A stretch of DNA of 64,000 nucleotides from Geminocystis sp. NIES-3709 (GCF_001548115.1 NZ_AP014821.1:3289262-3353261), one strand, 5' to 3'. Positions 35,189-45,545 are shown, numbered from the stretch's first letter. A program made the numbers and translations. The notes: generated by a model from the letters alone, not told the origin.

Positions 35189-37195
35189 TTAACCGACGAC
35201 AGTAAATGCAATGACAAAACCTAAGACGGCGGCGAAAACAATTAACGCATAAAATTGAGCTCGTCCATTTTCCAGATATTTCAACCCTTCACCACTGATA
35301 ATAGTTACTAAACCTGTTAGGTTGACAGCACCATCAACCACTTTATAATCTACTTCCATAATGGCACGGGCAAGACGACGACATCCTTGAACAAAAACCT
35401 TATCATAAATATCATCGAAATACCATTTATTCAAGGAAAGCTCATATAAAGGTTGGATTTTTTCAGCGATCGATTTATAATCAATTTTACCTCTCATGTA
35501 ACATAAAGAAGCGATCGTGATACCAATTAAAGCGATACCAACGGAGTTACCACCCATAATGAGAAACTCATTTAAGTCAAAATGATGGGCAACTTCTAAC
35601 ACTTCTTCATTAGGATTCGCTATAAACTCCTCAAAACGGTTATTCCAAGGCATCCCAAGTAAACCAATGAAAACAGAAGGAATAGCCAACGCCATTAAGG
35701 GAAATGTCATAGTTAAGGGGGATTCGTGAGGTTTTTCACCGTGATGTCCATTACCACTTAAGGTAACACCTGCTTTCTGTAATAATTCCTCTTGAATTTT
35801 GTGATCTTTACCTCTAAAATCTCCTTCAAAGGTCATAAAATACATCCTAAACATATAAAATGCCGTTAAACCTGCGGTTAACCAACCCACTAACCATAAA
35901 GCAGGATTGGCTTCAAAGGCTAAACCTAGAATCTCATCTTTTGACCAAAATCCGGCGAAAGGAGGGATACCACAAATAGCTAGAGTACCGATAAGGAAGC
36001 AAGAGGAAGTAATGGGCATATATTTGCGTAAATTCCCCATTAAACGCATATCTTGGGCTAAAATAGGCTCATGACCGACAACTTCTTCCATGCCATGAAT
36101 TACTGAACCTGAGCATAAGAATAGCATAGCTTTGAAGTAAGCATGAGTCATCAGGTGAAATAAACCTGCACTATAGGCACCGATACCCATAGCCATTACC
36201 ATATAACCTAACTGGGAGATGGTAGAGTAAGCTAAACCTTTTTTGATGTCATTTTGAGTAATTGCGATCGTAGCACCTAAGAAAGCAGTAAAGCAACCTG
36301 TCCATGAAATCACTGTCATTACTTCAGGAATTGGCTCGAATACAGGGTACATCCGCGCAATTAAGAATACTCCAGCCGCTACCATTGTGGCCGCATGAAT
36401 TAAAGCTGAGATAGGGGTAGGGCCTTCCATTGCGTCAGGCAACCATACATGGAGTGGGAACTGGGCTGATTTGGCTACAGGGCCTAAAAACACCAAAATA
36501 GCGAATAACGCCGCTAACCACCCGGCAAGTTCCCCTGAGCCTACGATTTCATGGAGTCGATCGCCCATGGGGATAAATTCAAATGTACCTGTTGCCCAAT
36601 ATAAACCAAGCATACCCAGTAATAAACCAAAGTCTCCTACCCTATTGGTAACAAAGGCTTTTTGACAGGCATCGGCGGCAGGTTTGCGATCGTACCAAAA
36701 ACCGATCAATAAGTACGAACATACTCCTACTAATTCCCAAAAGATATATACTTGTACTAAGTTAGGACTGATGACTAAACCTAACATAGAGGCACTAAAG
36801 ATGCTCAGATAGGCGTAAAAACGTACATATCCTGCATCGTGTGCCATGTAGCCGTCAGTATAAATCATCACCAGTAAAGCAACGGTGGTAACGATTACGA
36901 GCATCAATGAGCTAAGATGATCGATAGTATAGCCCATACTCAGACTAAAATCTCCAGCACTAGCCCATTCTATCATTTGTGTATAGGGTTCGTGTCCTTG
37001 CCATTGACTCCAAAATAGTGCGATCGCCATTGTTAAACAAACGCCTAAAGTAGAGATAATAAAGACAGAGTTAACTTGTCGTAACTTGTTGGTGGCTTGG
37101 TTAAAAGAAATTAAGCCAATACCGACTATCATTGAAGAGAGTAGAGGTAGTGTTGGTATTAACCAAGCATATTCATATAACTTTAAACTATCCAT
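35189..37195 (-). CDS. ndhF: NAD(P)H-quinone oxidoreductase subunit 5 (NdhF1 type)
   Basis: NdhF is a proton-pumping membrane subunit of the photosynthetic NDH-1 complex, used in respiration and cyclic electron flow. The 668-residue length and about 16 spans are typical. Conserved segments include FWELVGVCSYLLIGFWYDR, GPTPISALIHAATMVAAGVF, KGLAYSTISQLGYMVMA and the C-terminal LNKWYFDDIYDKVF that marks the NdhF family. The sequence fits the NdhF1 (respiratory) form better than the CO2-uptake NdhF3/F4 forms. ndhD is not nearby. Confidence 0.95.
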   Translation of the reverse strand: MDSLKLYEYAWLIPTLPLLSSMIVGIGLISFNQATNKLRQVNSVFIISTLGVCLTMAIALFWSQWQGHEPYTQMIEWASAGDFSLSMGYTIDHLSSLMLVIVTTVALLVMIYTDGYMAHDAGYVRFYAYLSIFSASMLGLVISPNLVQVYIFWELVGVCSYLLIGFWYDRKPAADACQKAFVTNRVGDFGLLLGMLGLYWATGTFEFIPMGDRLHEIVGSGELAGWLAALFAILVFLGPVAKSAQFPLHVWLPDAMEGPTPISALIHAATMVAAGVFLIARMYPVFEPIPEVMTVISWTGCFTAFLGATIAITQNDIKKGLAYSTISQLGYMVMAMGIGAYSAGLFHLMTHAYFKAMLFLCSGSVIHGMEEVVGHEPILAQDMRLMGNLRKYMPITSSCFLIGTLAICGIPPFAGFWSKDEILGLAFEANPALWLVGWLTAGLTAFYMFRMYFMTFEGDFRGKDHKIQEELLQKAGVTLSGNGHHGEKPHESPLTMTFPLMALAIPSVFIGLLGMPWNNRFEEFIANPNEEVLEVAHHFDLNEFLIMGGNSVGIALIGITIASLCYMRGKIDYKSIAEKIQPLYELSLNKWYFDDIYDKVFVQGCRRLARAIMEVDYKVVDGAVNLTGLVTIISGEGLKYLENGRAQFYALIVFAAVLGFVIAFTVVG

Positions 37196-37545
37196 CCTAG
37201 TTATTGTCTAATTTATTCATAACGTTTTAATTGTGACATAGGTTGATAAACTATGAACAAAGAATAGACTTTTTACATAAGTTCCACAACAGGAATAAAA
37301 AACAGGGCATTGCTAAGGGTTTCAGAAAATCATTCATTGATTCGGCAATCCCCAGAAACGCCCATTTCTTATAATTGTCTCCTATCCCCTAACCTAAGCC
37401 AACACGCATTTAAGTTGCATATAATTTGATGAAAAATAAATAAATCCTTCTCCCTCTCCTCCTGTCCTGTTTTTACCGACAGAAAACTACATGAGTTTTA
37501 ACTTATCTCCTACCTTCATCGACATTCCGTATCGAATTCAGGTTT
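37196..37545. other. ndhF upstream region with structured repeat
   Basis: This 350-bp gap presumably contains the ndhF promoter. It holds the inverted repeat at 37305-37353 and an AACCTAAGCCAACACGCATT motif near 37391-37410. The latter vaguely resembles CCTAAGTTAAGACACATT near 12093. No gene is seen. Confidence 0.5.
37305..37353. repeat. Inverted repeat GGGCATTGC/GCAATCCCC
   Basis: GGGCATTGC (37305-37313) pairs with GCAATCCCC (37345-37353) with one mismatch. Within the loop AATCA and TGATT can also pair. An alternative pairing GGGTTTC/GAAAC-CCC exists just outside. It may be a small mobile-element end or a structured leader. Confidence 0.5.
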
Positions 37546-38310
37546 CTATTCAGCGATCGCTTCTTGTAACTTAGGATTACTGTACCAACTATAAGCACCT
37601 GTGGTAACTGGAATGAGATTTATTTCTTTTCGCACTTCATCTAAAGGATGTTCAAAGTATTCCTCCCATTTTATAGGAAATAAAGGTTTTGCTGACTCTC
37701 CCATGTCTAAACCTTGAGAGATTAACTTAAATTTGTAACCTAAAGTTTTTATTTGATCTTCTGGTAAAGATGTTTCAGATATTAATTTGTCAGAAGCAAA
37801 AAAGCTAATCAATAAAGAAAGCAAATCAATAAACAGAAAACCGGGGAAACGACTTTGAGCAACTGTTAGTGAAATTACCCCTAATTCTCCAAAATTATCG
37901 AGACTAAACCCTGTTAAAATGTGGTGAATATCGTGAGTTTTAAATACTCGAAAATGCACATATTCTTCATCGTTCATTTCTGGTTTCGCTGGAGGATAAA
38001 ATTGAGGATCATAACCCAGTGTACTCATGACTTTAGCATAAGTCCAACCAAGAGAATGTTTCGGCATGGCTAACATTGCTTCTAAGTTGTATTCTGAACC
38101 AATATATTTTTCCTTAACTATTTCTGCCGAATCGGATTCACTCATTACCGCCCTAACACACAATTCCATCGGTTTTGTGCCTAAAAATCGATCGCTAACT
38201 TTAAAGGCACTACTAACATCTTGCCCCGCACCTCCAGCAATTTTCACTAAATCAGCAAACTTCGCTAAATTTTCGGGGGATGTTATCTCATTAATATAGT
38301 TAAAAGACAT
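37546..38310 (-). CDS. Coq4 family protein
   Basis: The 254-residue protein has the Coq4 zinc motif HDxxHx(11)E, seen as HDIHHILTGFSLDNFGE near residues 122-138. Mitochondrial Coq4 binds quinone intermediates in ubiquinone synthesis. Cyanobacteria make plastoquinone instead, so the function here is uncertain and may involve another isoprenoid quinone or lipid. The gene is monocistronic between the ndhF upstream region and the Pho-box region. Confidence 0.85.
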   Translation of the reverse strand: MSFNYINEITSPENLAKFADLVKIAGGAGQDVSSAFKVSDRFLGTKPMELCVRAVMSESDSAEIVKEKYIGSEYNLEAMLAMPKHSLGWTYAKVMSTLGYDPQFYPPAKPEMNDEEYVHFRVFKTHDIHHILTGFSLDNFGELGVISLTVAQSRFPGFLFIDLLSLLISFFASDKLISETSLPEDQIKTLGYKFKLISQGLDMGESAKPLFPIKWEEYFEHPLDEVRKEINLIPVTTGAYSWYSNPKLQEAIAE

Positions 38311-38452
38311 AATTTTAAGCTTTTAGATTCTCAGTGAAATCTTACCTATTTATTTATCTCAAAAATATTAAGATTTGTTTGAATTATTCAGCTACATCCA
38401 TCACAACAGTCAAAAATTAACCGAATAGCTTCACTATCAAATGTTTTGCTTT

Positions 38453-38493
38453 GCGTAACCTCAGTTACTTAATTGTTAATCTTCTCTTAACTT
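38453..38493 (+). promoter_or_regulatory. Pho-box-like direct repeats upstream of pstB
   Basis: Four 8-bp units lie at exact 11-bp spacing: GCGTAACC (38453), GTTACTTA (38464), GTTAATCT (38475) and CTTAACTT (38486). Cyanobacterial SphR/PhoB boxes are tandem (C/T)TTAACC(T/A) octamers separated by 3 bp, so this should be the phosphate-starvation operator of pstB, about 137 bp upstream of its ATG. Confidence 0.65.
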
Positions 38494-38630
38494 CTAAGAT
38501 TCAAAGAGGAATTATAATTGATATAGATATTAATATATTAATAACTTTAATTAATGGATCATTGATTCTGAAAAGCTGGTTTTGATCCTAAATCGTTAAC
38601 CTTTAAATTTATAATAATTTTGATCGTAAT

Positions 38631-39440
38631 ATGAATATTTCATCTTCACCAAATTTGATTGATGAGGCGGTTTTGAGGACGGAAAATGTTGATGTTTATT
38701 ACGGCTCTCATAAAGCTGTGGCAGGAGTTAATTTAGATATTCCTAAAAATAAGGCGATCGCATTTATTGGCCCTTCTGGTTGCGGAAAAAGTACAATTCT
38801 GCGATGTTTTAACCGCATGAATGATTTAGTTGCCAGTGCGAAGATTCAAGGACGAATTACATTTAGAGGTAAAAATATTTATAGTGCGAATGTTGATCCT
38901 GTCAAATTAAGAAGTAGTATCGGCATGGTATTTCAAAAACCTAATCCTTTCCCTAAATCTATCTATGAAAATATTGCTTGGGGTGCAAGAATTAACGGAT
39001 ATAAGGGTAATATGGACGATTTAGTAGAACAATCTTTAAGAAAATCAGCTTTATGGGATGAAGTGAAAGATAAATTGCGTCAAAGTGGTTTAGCCTTATC
39101 TGGAGGGCAACAACAACGTCTATGTATTGCAAGAACGATCGCTATTCAACCTGATGTTATCTTAATGGATGAACCTTGTTCTGCATTAGATCCCATTTCC
39201 ACTCTTAAAGTGGAAGAGTCTATTCACGAATTGAAACGCAATTACACCATTATTATTGTTACTCATAATATGCAACAAGCATCAAGGGTATCTGATTATA
39301 CGGCTTTTTTCAATGCGAAAAGTGTAAATGGAGGAAGTGGAAAACTTGGTTATTTGGTGGAATACGATCGAACTGAAAATATCTTTCAAAATCCTGTTGA
39401 ACAAGCTACTCAAGAATACGTTAGCGGACGTTTTGGTTAA
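38631..39440 (+). CDS. pstB: Phosphate ABC transporter ATP-binding protein
   Basis: PstB powers high-affinity phosphate uptake. The 269-residue protein has Walker [10 protein letters not shown], the signature [16 protein letters not shown] and Walker [14 protein letters not shown]. The family segment [16 protein letters not shown] is near residue 22. It stands alone without pstS, pstC or pstA, so it may be a second pstB copy. The Pho-box repeats upstream support phosphate control. Confidence 0.95.
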   Translation: MNISSSPNLIDEAVLRTENVDVYYGSHKAVAGVNLDIPKNKAIAFIGPSGCGKSTILRCFNRMNDLVASAKIQGRITFRGKNIYSANVDPVKLRSSIGMVFQKPNPFPKSIYENIAWGARINGYKGNMDDLVEQSLRKSALWDEVKDKLRQSGLALSGGQQQRLCIARTIAIQPDVILMDEPCSALDPISTLKVEESIHELKRNYTIIIVTHNMQQASRVSDYTAFFNAKSVNGGSGKLGYLVEYDRTENIFQNPVEQATQEYVSGRFG

Positions 39441-39631
39441 AAATTGGCGTTTATAAACAAAATTTTTCTCAGGTAGATTATAATTGTTGATCAAATTTTT
39501 TCAGGAAACCTTAAATATGTTATAATCACCATAACTTATTTGTGACTACAAAATTTTTAGAAACTGTTAACTTTAAAAAATTGTAGCACTATGTTGTTTT
39601 AGGAAAATTATTAATAGTGAGTTAAAATTTG

Positions 39632-40534
39632 ATGTTTTGGTCGGGTTTTCCTGACAATTTACCGATTGTGCTGCGACAACTGCTCGATGTAGGATTATTA
39701 TTTCTCTCTTTTTATTTTATCTCTGTCCTAATTAAAGAGCGTCGCGCCCAACGAATGATTCGGGGTTTGTTAATTCTTATTATTACCTTATTCATTAGCG
39801 ATCGAGTTTTTAAACTAACTTTATTTAGCTTTTTTTTAGAAAGATTGGTGATAATTTGCTCTCTTTCAATGGCTGTAATATTTCAATCAGATTTCCGCCG
39901 TTTTTTGGAGTTATTAGGAAAAGGAGATTTAAGACAGTTTTTTGAATCAAATCCTCATTTACCAAAAGAAGATAGTGTCATTGATGAAATTGTTGATGCC
40001 GTTAAAGAATTGTCTCAAAATCGTACGGGTGCTTTAATTATAATTGAAACATTTAATACTATTGAGGAGAGAATTTTTCTTAATCCGGGAGTTAAACTTA
40101 ACGCTGAAATTACTAAGGAATTATTACAGACTATTTTCCAAACTAAAACTTTACTTCATGATGGAGCTGTTTTCATTAGAGGATCGGAAATAGTGTCTGC
40201 TAGTGTAATTTTACCATTATCCGATCGAACGGCATCTCGTCAATTGGGTACTCGTCATCGTGCCGCAATGGGTATCACTGAAAGGGTTGAAAATTGTATC
40301 TGTATTGTTGTCTCAGAAGAAACTGGATCTATTTCTTTAGGAGAAAAAGGTGTCTTAAATCGTCCTTTAACCAGTACAAAATTAAAAGAATTATTAGAAG
40401 AAAAACTCTCAAAACCGAAAGAAGGAGAAGTGGTAACAGGAGTTACCCGTTTAAGTAAAAAATTAGGTTTTCAGGGTTTAAATATATTGAAAAGTATTCT
40501 TAAATTAGACTACGGTAAATCTCGTCGTAAATGA
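39632..40534 (+). CDS. cdaA: Diadenylate cyclase (CdaA/DacA type)
   Basis: CdaA makes c-di-AMP from two ATP at the membrane. I start at ATG 39632, since the TTG just before adds only one residue. The 300-residue protein has about three N-terminal spans. The DAC domain (about 115-235) carries LLHDGAVFIRG and GTRHRAAMGITE, the DGA and RHR motifs of the active site. CdaR and GlmM, the partners in Firmicutes, are not adjacent. It is convergent with xthA with a 3-bp gap. Confidence 0.93.
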   Translation: MFWSGFPDNLPIVLRQLLDVGLLFLSFYFISVLIKERRAQRMIRGLLILIITLFISDRVFKLTLFSFFLERLVIICSLSMAVIFQSDFRRFLELLGKGDLRQFFESNPHLPKEDSVIDEIVDAVKELSQNRTGALIIIETFNTIEERIFLNPGVKLNAEITKELLQTIFQTKTLLHDGAVFIRGSEIVSASVILPLSDRTASRQLGTRHRAAMGITERVENCICIVVSEETGSISLGEKGVLNRPLTSTKLKELLEEKLSKPKEGEVVTGVTRLSKKLGFQGLNILKSILKLDYGKSRRK

Positions 40535-40537
40535 TAT

Positions 40538-41326
40538 TTAAAATTCACAAATAACGGGAGCATGATCACTCGGTTGAATAAGTTTTCTAGGTTCAATATC
40601 AATATAACAATTAACGGCTTTTTCTGCTAATTTATCCGTTAAATAAACATGATCTATACGCCATCCCCTATTCTTAGAAAATCCTCCTTGACGATAATCC
40701 CACCAACTAAAATAATTACCTTCTGAGGTAAATTTACGGAAAATATCTGTTAAACCAATATTTAAAATTGATTTTAAAGTTTCTCTTTCTATTTTTGAAG
40801 CCATTATGTGATTTTCCTTTCCTATAGATTTATAAATATCTATATCTTCTAAGGCAATATTAAAGTCTCCACAAACTAATAATTCTTCTGAATATTCCTC
40901 TTTTAATACTGTTAAATATTGTTTTAATAGATCTAACCAAGCTAATTTATATTCATATTTTTCCGAACCGACAGAATTACCATTTGGAACATAAAGATTA
41001 ACGATTCTAATATTATTAATAACTCCACTAATAACTCGTTTTTGTTCATCAAAATTATCAACAATATTTGTCGGTAAAATGTTAGCAAAACCATATTTAA
41101 CATCTTCTAAAACTTGACGACTAAAAATAGCTACTCCGTTATAGGCTTTTTGTCCATAAATATAAGTGTGATAACCTAACTCTTTAAAATCTTCTACAGG
41201 AAAATCAGCATCAACAACTTTTGTTTCTTGTAAACAAATTACATCAATATCATTTTCTATTAACCATTGTTTTACTTGTTCTTGACGGGTACGAATAGAG
41301 TTGACATTCCATGTAGCTATTTTCAT
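40538..41326 (-). CDS. xthA: Exodeoxyribonuclease III / AP endonuclease
   Basis: XthA cleaves abasic sites and degrades 3' ends in base-excision repair. The 262-residue protein starts MKIATWNVNSIRTRQEQVKQ, has catalytic Glu in VICLQETKVVD, LYVPNG, the GDFNIAL metal-site loop, the WRIDHVYLT segment and terminal PSDHAPV. All active-site motifs of the EEP fold are present. Confidence 0.96.
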   Translation of the reverse strand: MKIATWNVNSIRTRQEQVKQWLIENDIDVICLQETKVVDADFPVEDFKELGYHTYIYGQKAYNGVAIFSRQVLEDVKYGFANILPTNIVDNFDEQKRVISGVINNIRIVNLYVPNGNSVGSEKYEYKLAWLDLLKQYLTVLKEEYSEELLVCGDFNIALEDIDIYKSIGKENHIMASKIERETLKSILNIGLTDIFRKFTSEGNYFSWWDYRQGGFSKNRGWRIDHVYLTDKLAEKAVNCYIDIEPRKLIQPSDHAPVICEF

Positions 41327-41415
41327 TGATTAATTATTGATAACTTTTTCAAGACTATTTTACTCTCTATTCCCTTCTCTTCTAACTTTTTCAATGAAGA
41401 TGTCTAATAGTTACA

Positions 41416-42232
41416 ATGGATAAAATTAGTGGAAAATCAATAAAACTTATGACAAGTGTAATCTCGATCGATGATAAAGAATTATCGAAGGATATTGAAT
41501 TATCTGAAGATATTTTATCCCCTGAAGAATTACCCCCTACTGATTTAATTTATGATGATGGAGAGCCAATGGAAACAAATCACCACCGTATTGCAATGAA
41601 TTTGCTCATCGATTCTTTAGAAAATTTTTTGATGAAACAACGGAATGATTTTTTTGTAGGCGGTAATATGTTTATCTATTACAGTGCCACTCAAGCTCGA
41701 AATCGAGACTTTCGAGGACCAGATTTTTTTCTGGTATTGGATACAGATAATGAAGTTTTACGCAAGGCTTGGGTTGTCTGGAATGAAAACGGACGTTATC
41801 CTGATGTAGTTATCGAACTGATGTCACCTTTTACCGCACAAGCGGATAAAAATGAGAAAAAGGATATTTACGAAAAGATCTTTAAAACTAGGTACTTACT
41901 ATGTTTTTGATCCCTTCGATCGAAATTCTTTGCAGGGATGGCGTTTAAATAACAAAATGAAATATGAAGAAATTGCAGCTAATGAAAAAGGATGGCTTTT
42001 ATGTGAAAGTGTTGATTTATGGTTAGCACCTTGGGAAGGAGTGATGAAAAGACAAACAGCTCATTGGTTAAGATTTTATGACAAAAATGAGAATCTTGTC
42101 TTATTACCTTCGGAAGAAGCACAACAGGAAGCACAATTAGCACAACAAGAGGCACAACTAGCTCAAGAAAAATATGAGCGTTTAGCCACAAGATTAAGGG
42201 AGTTAGGGGAAAATCCTCAAGATTATCTTTAA
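41416..42232 (+). pseudogene. Frameshifted Uma2 family gene
   Basis: The first frame (41416-41910) covers residues up to EKKDIYEKIFKTRYLLCF. The second frame continues with GTYYVFDPFDRNSLQGWRLN to the stop at 42232. Removing one A from the AAAA run at about 41882-41886 restores a continuous Uma2 protein (KIFK-LGTYYVFDP). The tail holds a QEAQLA repeat, typical of cyanobacterial Uma2 proteins. A sequencing error is the alternative to a true frameshift. Confidence 0.85.
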
Positions 42233-42268
42233 AAATTAGGAATTAGGAATTAAAAATTAATCAGTTAT

Positions 42269-43618
42269 TTATTGTTTTTTTTCGTTGAAAATCATTTTTA
42301 CTCCCCCTTCAGGGCTTAAAACAACTCCTCTTCTTTTAGGTTTTAATGTTTTATTTTCTGCTAACTTTAAATCATATTTAGTGATAATATGAGCGATCGA
42401 AAGTTTCATTTCATACAAAGCTAAAACCTCCCCTAAACAACGTCTTACACCACCACCAAAAGGCATAAATTCATAGGGGGAATATTGACGATTTAAAAAT
42501 CTTTCGGGAATAAATTTATCTGCTTCGGGATATAAGTCTTCTCGGTGATGGGTTAAATAAATACATCCCAAAAGTACCGTATCTTTAGGAATTTTTTGAT
42601 CTAATAATTCTGTATCTCTCATCACCTGTCGGGGAAAAGTCAACATTGCGACAGGATGTATTCTTAAAGTTTCGTTGCACACTGCGGTTAAATAGGGTAA
42701 CTTAAAAATAGTCTCACCTCTTCGATCGTGATTTTCTGATAATTCTGTGAGTAATTTTGTTTTAATATCAGGTTGACGGTGTAACCAGTACAATGTCCAT
42801 GTCATGGCGATAGCCGTTGTCTCATGGCCTGCAAACAACATTAACATTAATTCATCTCGTAATTCTTGATCACTCATGCCTTTTCCCTCTTCATCTACGG
42901 CAGTTAAAAGAGTGGAAAGAATATCTGTTCTATTGGTGTTATTTTCTTGACGACGGAGGTTAATTTCACTATGAATTAACTCATCTAATTGCATCCTAGT
43001 ACGAATAAAACCACCCCAAGGACTCCATGCACCAAAATCTTTTTTTAACCAATCATAAAACAAAAAGCTAATATTAATGGGATTGTTAAATCGATCGAGA
43101 ATAGCTTTTATTAACTCTTTCATTTTCTCAAATCGATCGCCTTCTGACAAGCCAAAAACAATTTTTACGATGACTTGTAAAGATATTTCCTGCATCAATT
43201 CTCTGGCAATAAAAACTTCTCCCGGTTTCAATTGATTAAAAATATTTTCAGTAATTTCTGTAATTAAATTACTATAAATTTGCATTCTTTCCCCATGAAA
43301 AGAAGGCATCAATAATTTTCTTTCTCGTTTATGATTTTCCCCGTCTAAAGATAACAACGAAGAAAAACCGACTACGGGAGTTAAAATATTATTTAATTGA
43401 CCATTCGCAAAAAATTGTTGTCGATCGTTAGTTAAAATTTGTTGTATAGCTTGGGGATGAGTAACAAAAACTAATGAACCACTACCTAAACCGGAAACTG
43501 TCGCTGTAAAAATGTCAGGATGTTGATTATAAGCATTCTTTAAGTATCCCACAGGATCGAGTATCCATTTAATTTTTTGTTGAATAACAGAAGTTGTTAA
43601 AGGGTTTATTTGTGACAT
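42269..43618 (-). CDS. Cytochrome P450 (CYP110-like)
   Basis: The 449-residue protein has the I-helix MLMLFAGHETTAIAMTW (AGHETT), the ExxR in NETLRIHPVAM and the heme-binding loop FMPFGGGVRRCLGE with ligand Cys394. The N-terminus lacks a clear membrane anchor. Sequence flavour is of the CYP110 group, common in cyanobacteria, whose members oxidise fatty acids or terpenes. The substrate is not deducible. It stands alone between a broken Uma2 gene and a methyltransferase read divergently. Confidence 0.92.
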   Translation of the reverse strand: MSQINPLTTSVIQQKIKWILDPVGYLKNAYNQHPDIFTATVSGLGSGSLVFVTHPQAIQQILTNDRQQFFANGQLNNILTPVVGFSSLLSLDGENHKRERKLLMPSFHGERMQIYSNLITEITENIFNQLKPGEVFIARELMQEISLQVIVKIVFGLSEGDRFEKMKELIKAILDRFNNPINISFLFYDWLKKDFGAWSPWGGFIRTRMQLDELIHSEINLRRQENNTNRTDILSTLLTAVDEEGKGMSDQELRDELMLMLFAGHETTAIAMTWTLYWLHRQPDIKTKLLTELSENHDRRGETIFKLPYLTAVCNETLRIHPVAMLTFPRQVMRDTELLDQKIPKDTVLLGCIYLTHHREDLYPEADKFIPERFLNRQYSPYEFMPFGGGVRRCLGEVLALYEMKLSIAHIITKYDLKLAENKTLKPKRRGVVLSPEGGVKMIFNEKKQ

Positions 43619-43989
43619 ATTATTCTTTTGAAATAATTTATTTAACTACTTTAAGCCACTTTTTCAAAAATGGACAATGAACAATAAACAATTGGGAACT
43701 TTCATCTTTAGATGTTTAAGAAAATTCAATATTTTATCTTTTGTAAATGTACTAAAATATCTATTAATTAAATTAAAAATATCCAATAATATTCTAATCT
43801 CTTTTATTTTACCATTTGATAGACGTAAAACCTAATTTGATAATGAGTAAAAAGTTTTAACACATAATCTAAATCTAACTCAGAAAAACATTCATTATCG
43901 TCAAATTTTAATAATTGATAAGCAAATATTGATTATTCACCATTTTTCCCTGACAATAAATAGTTGATTATTGGATAAAGAATGAGATT
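43619..43989. other. Divergent gap, P450/methyltransferase
   Basis: This is 371 bp of very AT-rich DNA between divergent genes. It must hold both promoters, but I see no distinctive operator, repeat, RNA gene or gene fragment. Confidence 0.5.
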
Positions 43990-44913
43990 ATGACATCAAC
44001 TACGATCAAATCAAAAAATAATTTAACTACAAAATTAATTAATGGGTTACTAAATATTAAACCCTTAGCAGAATTTGCCAAAACCCAAGCAAGAAAAATG
44101 ATCATCAAACGAGCCAATTTTATTGGAGTACCTTGGGAAAACAATGTTAAACATCTGGAAAATCATGATTGGCAAGAGGAAATTAAAGCAGTAGAAAATC
44201 CTAATATTAACTATCCTTCTTACTATTTAACATCCTTTCATGCTTATGAAAAAGGAAATATGAGTTGGGATGCCGCTTGGGAGTTAGAATCTGCCGCCTA
44301 TAGTGTTCATTCTACTATTTACTCGAAAATCCCTCAACTTGATGGCGATCGAAATCTGAGAAAAAGCTATCATGAATTTTTACAAACCCAACTCCCTTCT
44401 AATCCTGACAATATTTTAGATATTGGTTGCGGTGTAGGATTGAGTACATTTGCTTTACAAGAAACCTATCCTAATAGTAATATTTCTGGATTAGACTTAT
44501 CCCCTTACTTTTTAGCTGTTGCCAAATATCAAGCAAAACAAAAAGGAAAATCAATTAATTGGATTCATGACGCAGGAGAATATAATAATTTACCACTAGA
44601 ATCTTTTGATTTAATTTCTACTTTTTTAATGTTCCATGAATTACCACAATTTGCTGCCGAAAATATTATTTCCCATAGCAATAAATTACTAAAAAAAGGT
44701 GGTTTTTTTGCCCTTATGGATATGAATCCTCAATCAGAAAATTATAAAAAAATGCCTCGTTATGTCTTTACTTTATTAAAAAGTACTGAACCTTATTTAG
44801 ATCAATATTTTACTTTAGATATAGAATCTATGTTTATTAAATGTGGATTTTCAACACCTAAAATAGTATCTATTAGTCCTCGACATCGTGCTATTATTGC
44901 TCAAAAAATATAG
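43990..44913 (+). CDS. SAM-dependent methyltransferase
   Basis: The 307-residue protein has an N-terminal region rich in aromatic residues (FHAYEKGNMSWDAAWELESA) before a class I SAM fold. The fold is marked by NILDIGCGVGLSTFALQE, ISGLDLSPYFLAVAKYQA and FFALMDMNP. It resembles cyanobacterial Methyltransf_11/25 proteins of unknown target. The neighbouring P450 is divergent, so shared metabolism is only a possibility. Confidence 0.85.
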   Translation: MTSTTIKSKNNLTTKLINGLLNIKPLAEFAKTQARKMIIKRANFIGVPWENNVKHLENHDWQEEIKAVENPNINYPSYYLTSFHAYEKGNMSWDAAWELESAAYSVHSTIYSKIPQLDGDRNLRKSYHEFLQTQLPSNPDNILDIGCGVGLSTFALQETYPNSNISGLDLSPYFLAVAKYQAKQKGKSINWIHDAGEYNNLPLESFDLISTFLMFHELPQFAAENIISHSNKLLKKGGFFALMDMNPQSENYKKMPRYVFTLLKSTEPYLDQYFTLDIESMFIKCGFSTPKIVSISPRHRAIIAQKI

Positions 44914-44999
44914 TTTAAAATAGTTAACTTTCTAAAATATAGACTCTCAAATTTTCTTAACTAATACCTTTTCAAAAATACAATATCTAATACTTAAAA

Positions 45000-45545
45000 A
45001 TGAAAGTTACTCCTACAAAAATTCCAGAAATTTTAATTATTGAACCTCAAGTATTTACAGATGATCGAGGTTTTTTCTTTGAGAGTTTTAATAATAAATC
45101 TTTTCAGGAAAAAATAGGATTAAATATCAATTTTGTCCAAGATAATCATTCTCGATCGAGTCAAAATGTATTAAGAGGATTACACTATCAAATTAATGTG
45201 CCCCAACTAAAATTAGTAAGAGTAGTATGTGGAAAAATTTTAGATGTAGCAGTGGATATTAGACAATCTTCTCCTACTTTTAAGCAATGGGTAGGAGTAG
45301 TTTTAAGTGACGAAAATAAGAAACAATTATTAATACCAGAGGGATTTGCTCATGGTTTTTTTGTATTGTCAGAAAGTGCTGATGTTTTGTATAAAACTAA
45401 TAAATTTTATGTAGGAAAATACGATCGATCTATTCGTTGGAATGATCCAAATATTAACATTAATTGGAATATAAAAATTCTCCCTATACTATCAAAAAAA
45501 GATGAAAATGCACCCTTTCTTAAAGATGCAGAAATTTTTGTTTAG
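45000..45545 (+). CDS. rfbC: dTDP-4-dehydrorhamnose 3,5-epimerase
   Basis: RfbC makes dTDP-4-dehydro-L-rhamnose, a step in rhamnose supply for surface glycans. The 181-residue length is standard. The catalytic His is in NVLRGLHYQINVPQ, the acid in LDVAVDIRQSSPTFKQWVGV, and LLIPEGFAHGF is conserved. rfbA, rfbB and rfbD are not in the window. Confidence 0.96.
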   Translation: MKVTPTKIPEILIIEPQVFTDDRGFFFESFNNKSFQEKIGLNINFVQDNHSRSSQNVLRGLHYQINVPQLKLVRVVCGKILDVAVDIRQSSPTFKQWVGVVLSDENKKQLLIPEGFAHGFFVLSESADVLYKTNKFYVGKYDRSIRWNDPNININWNIKILPILSKKDENAPFLKDAEIFV

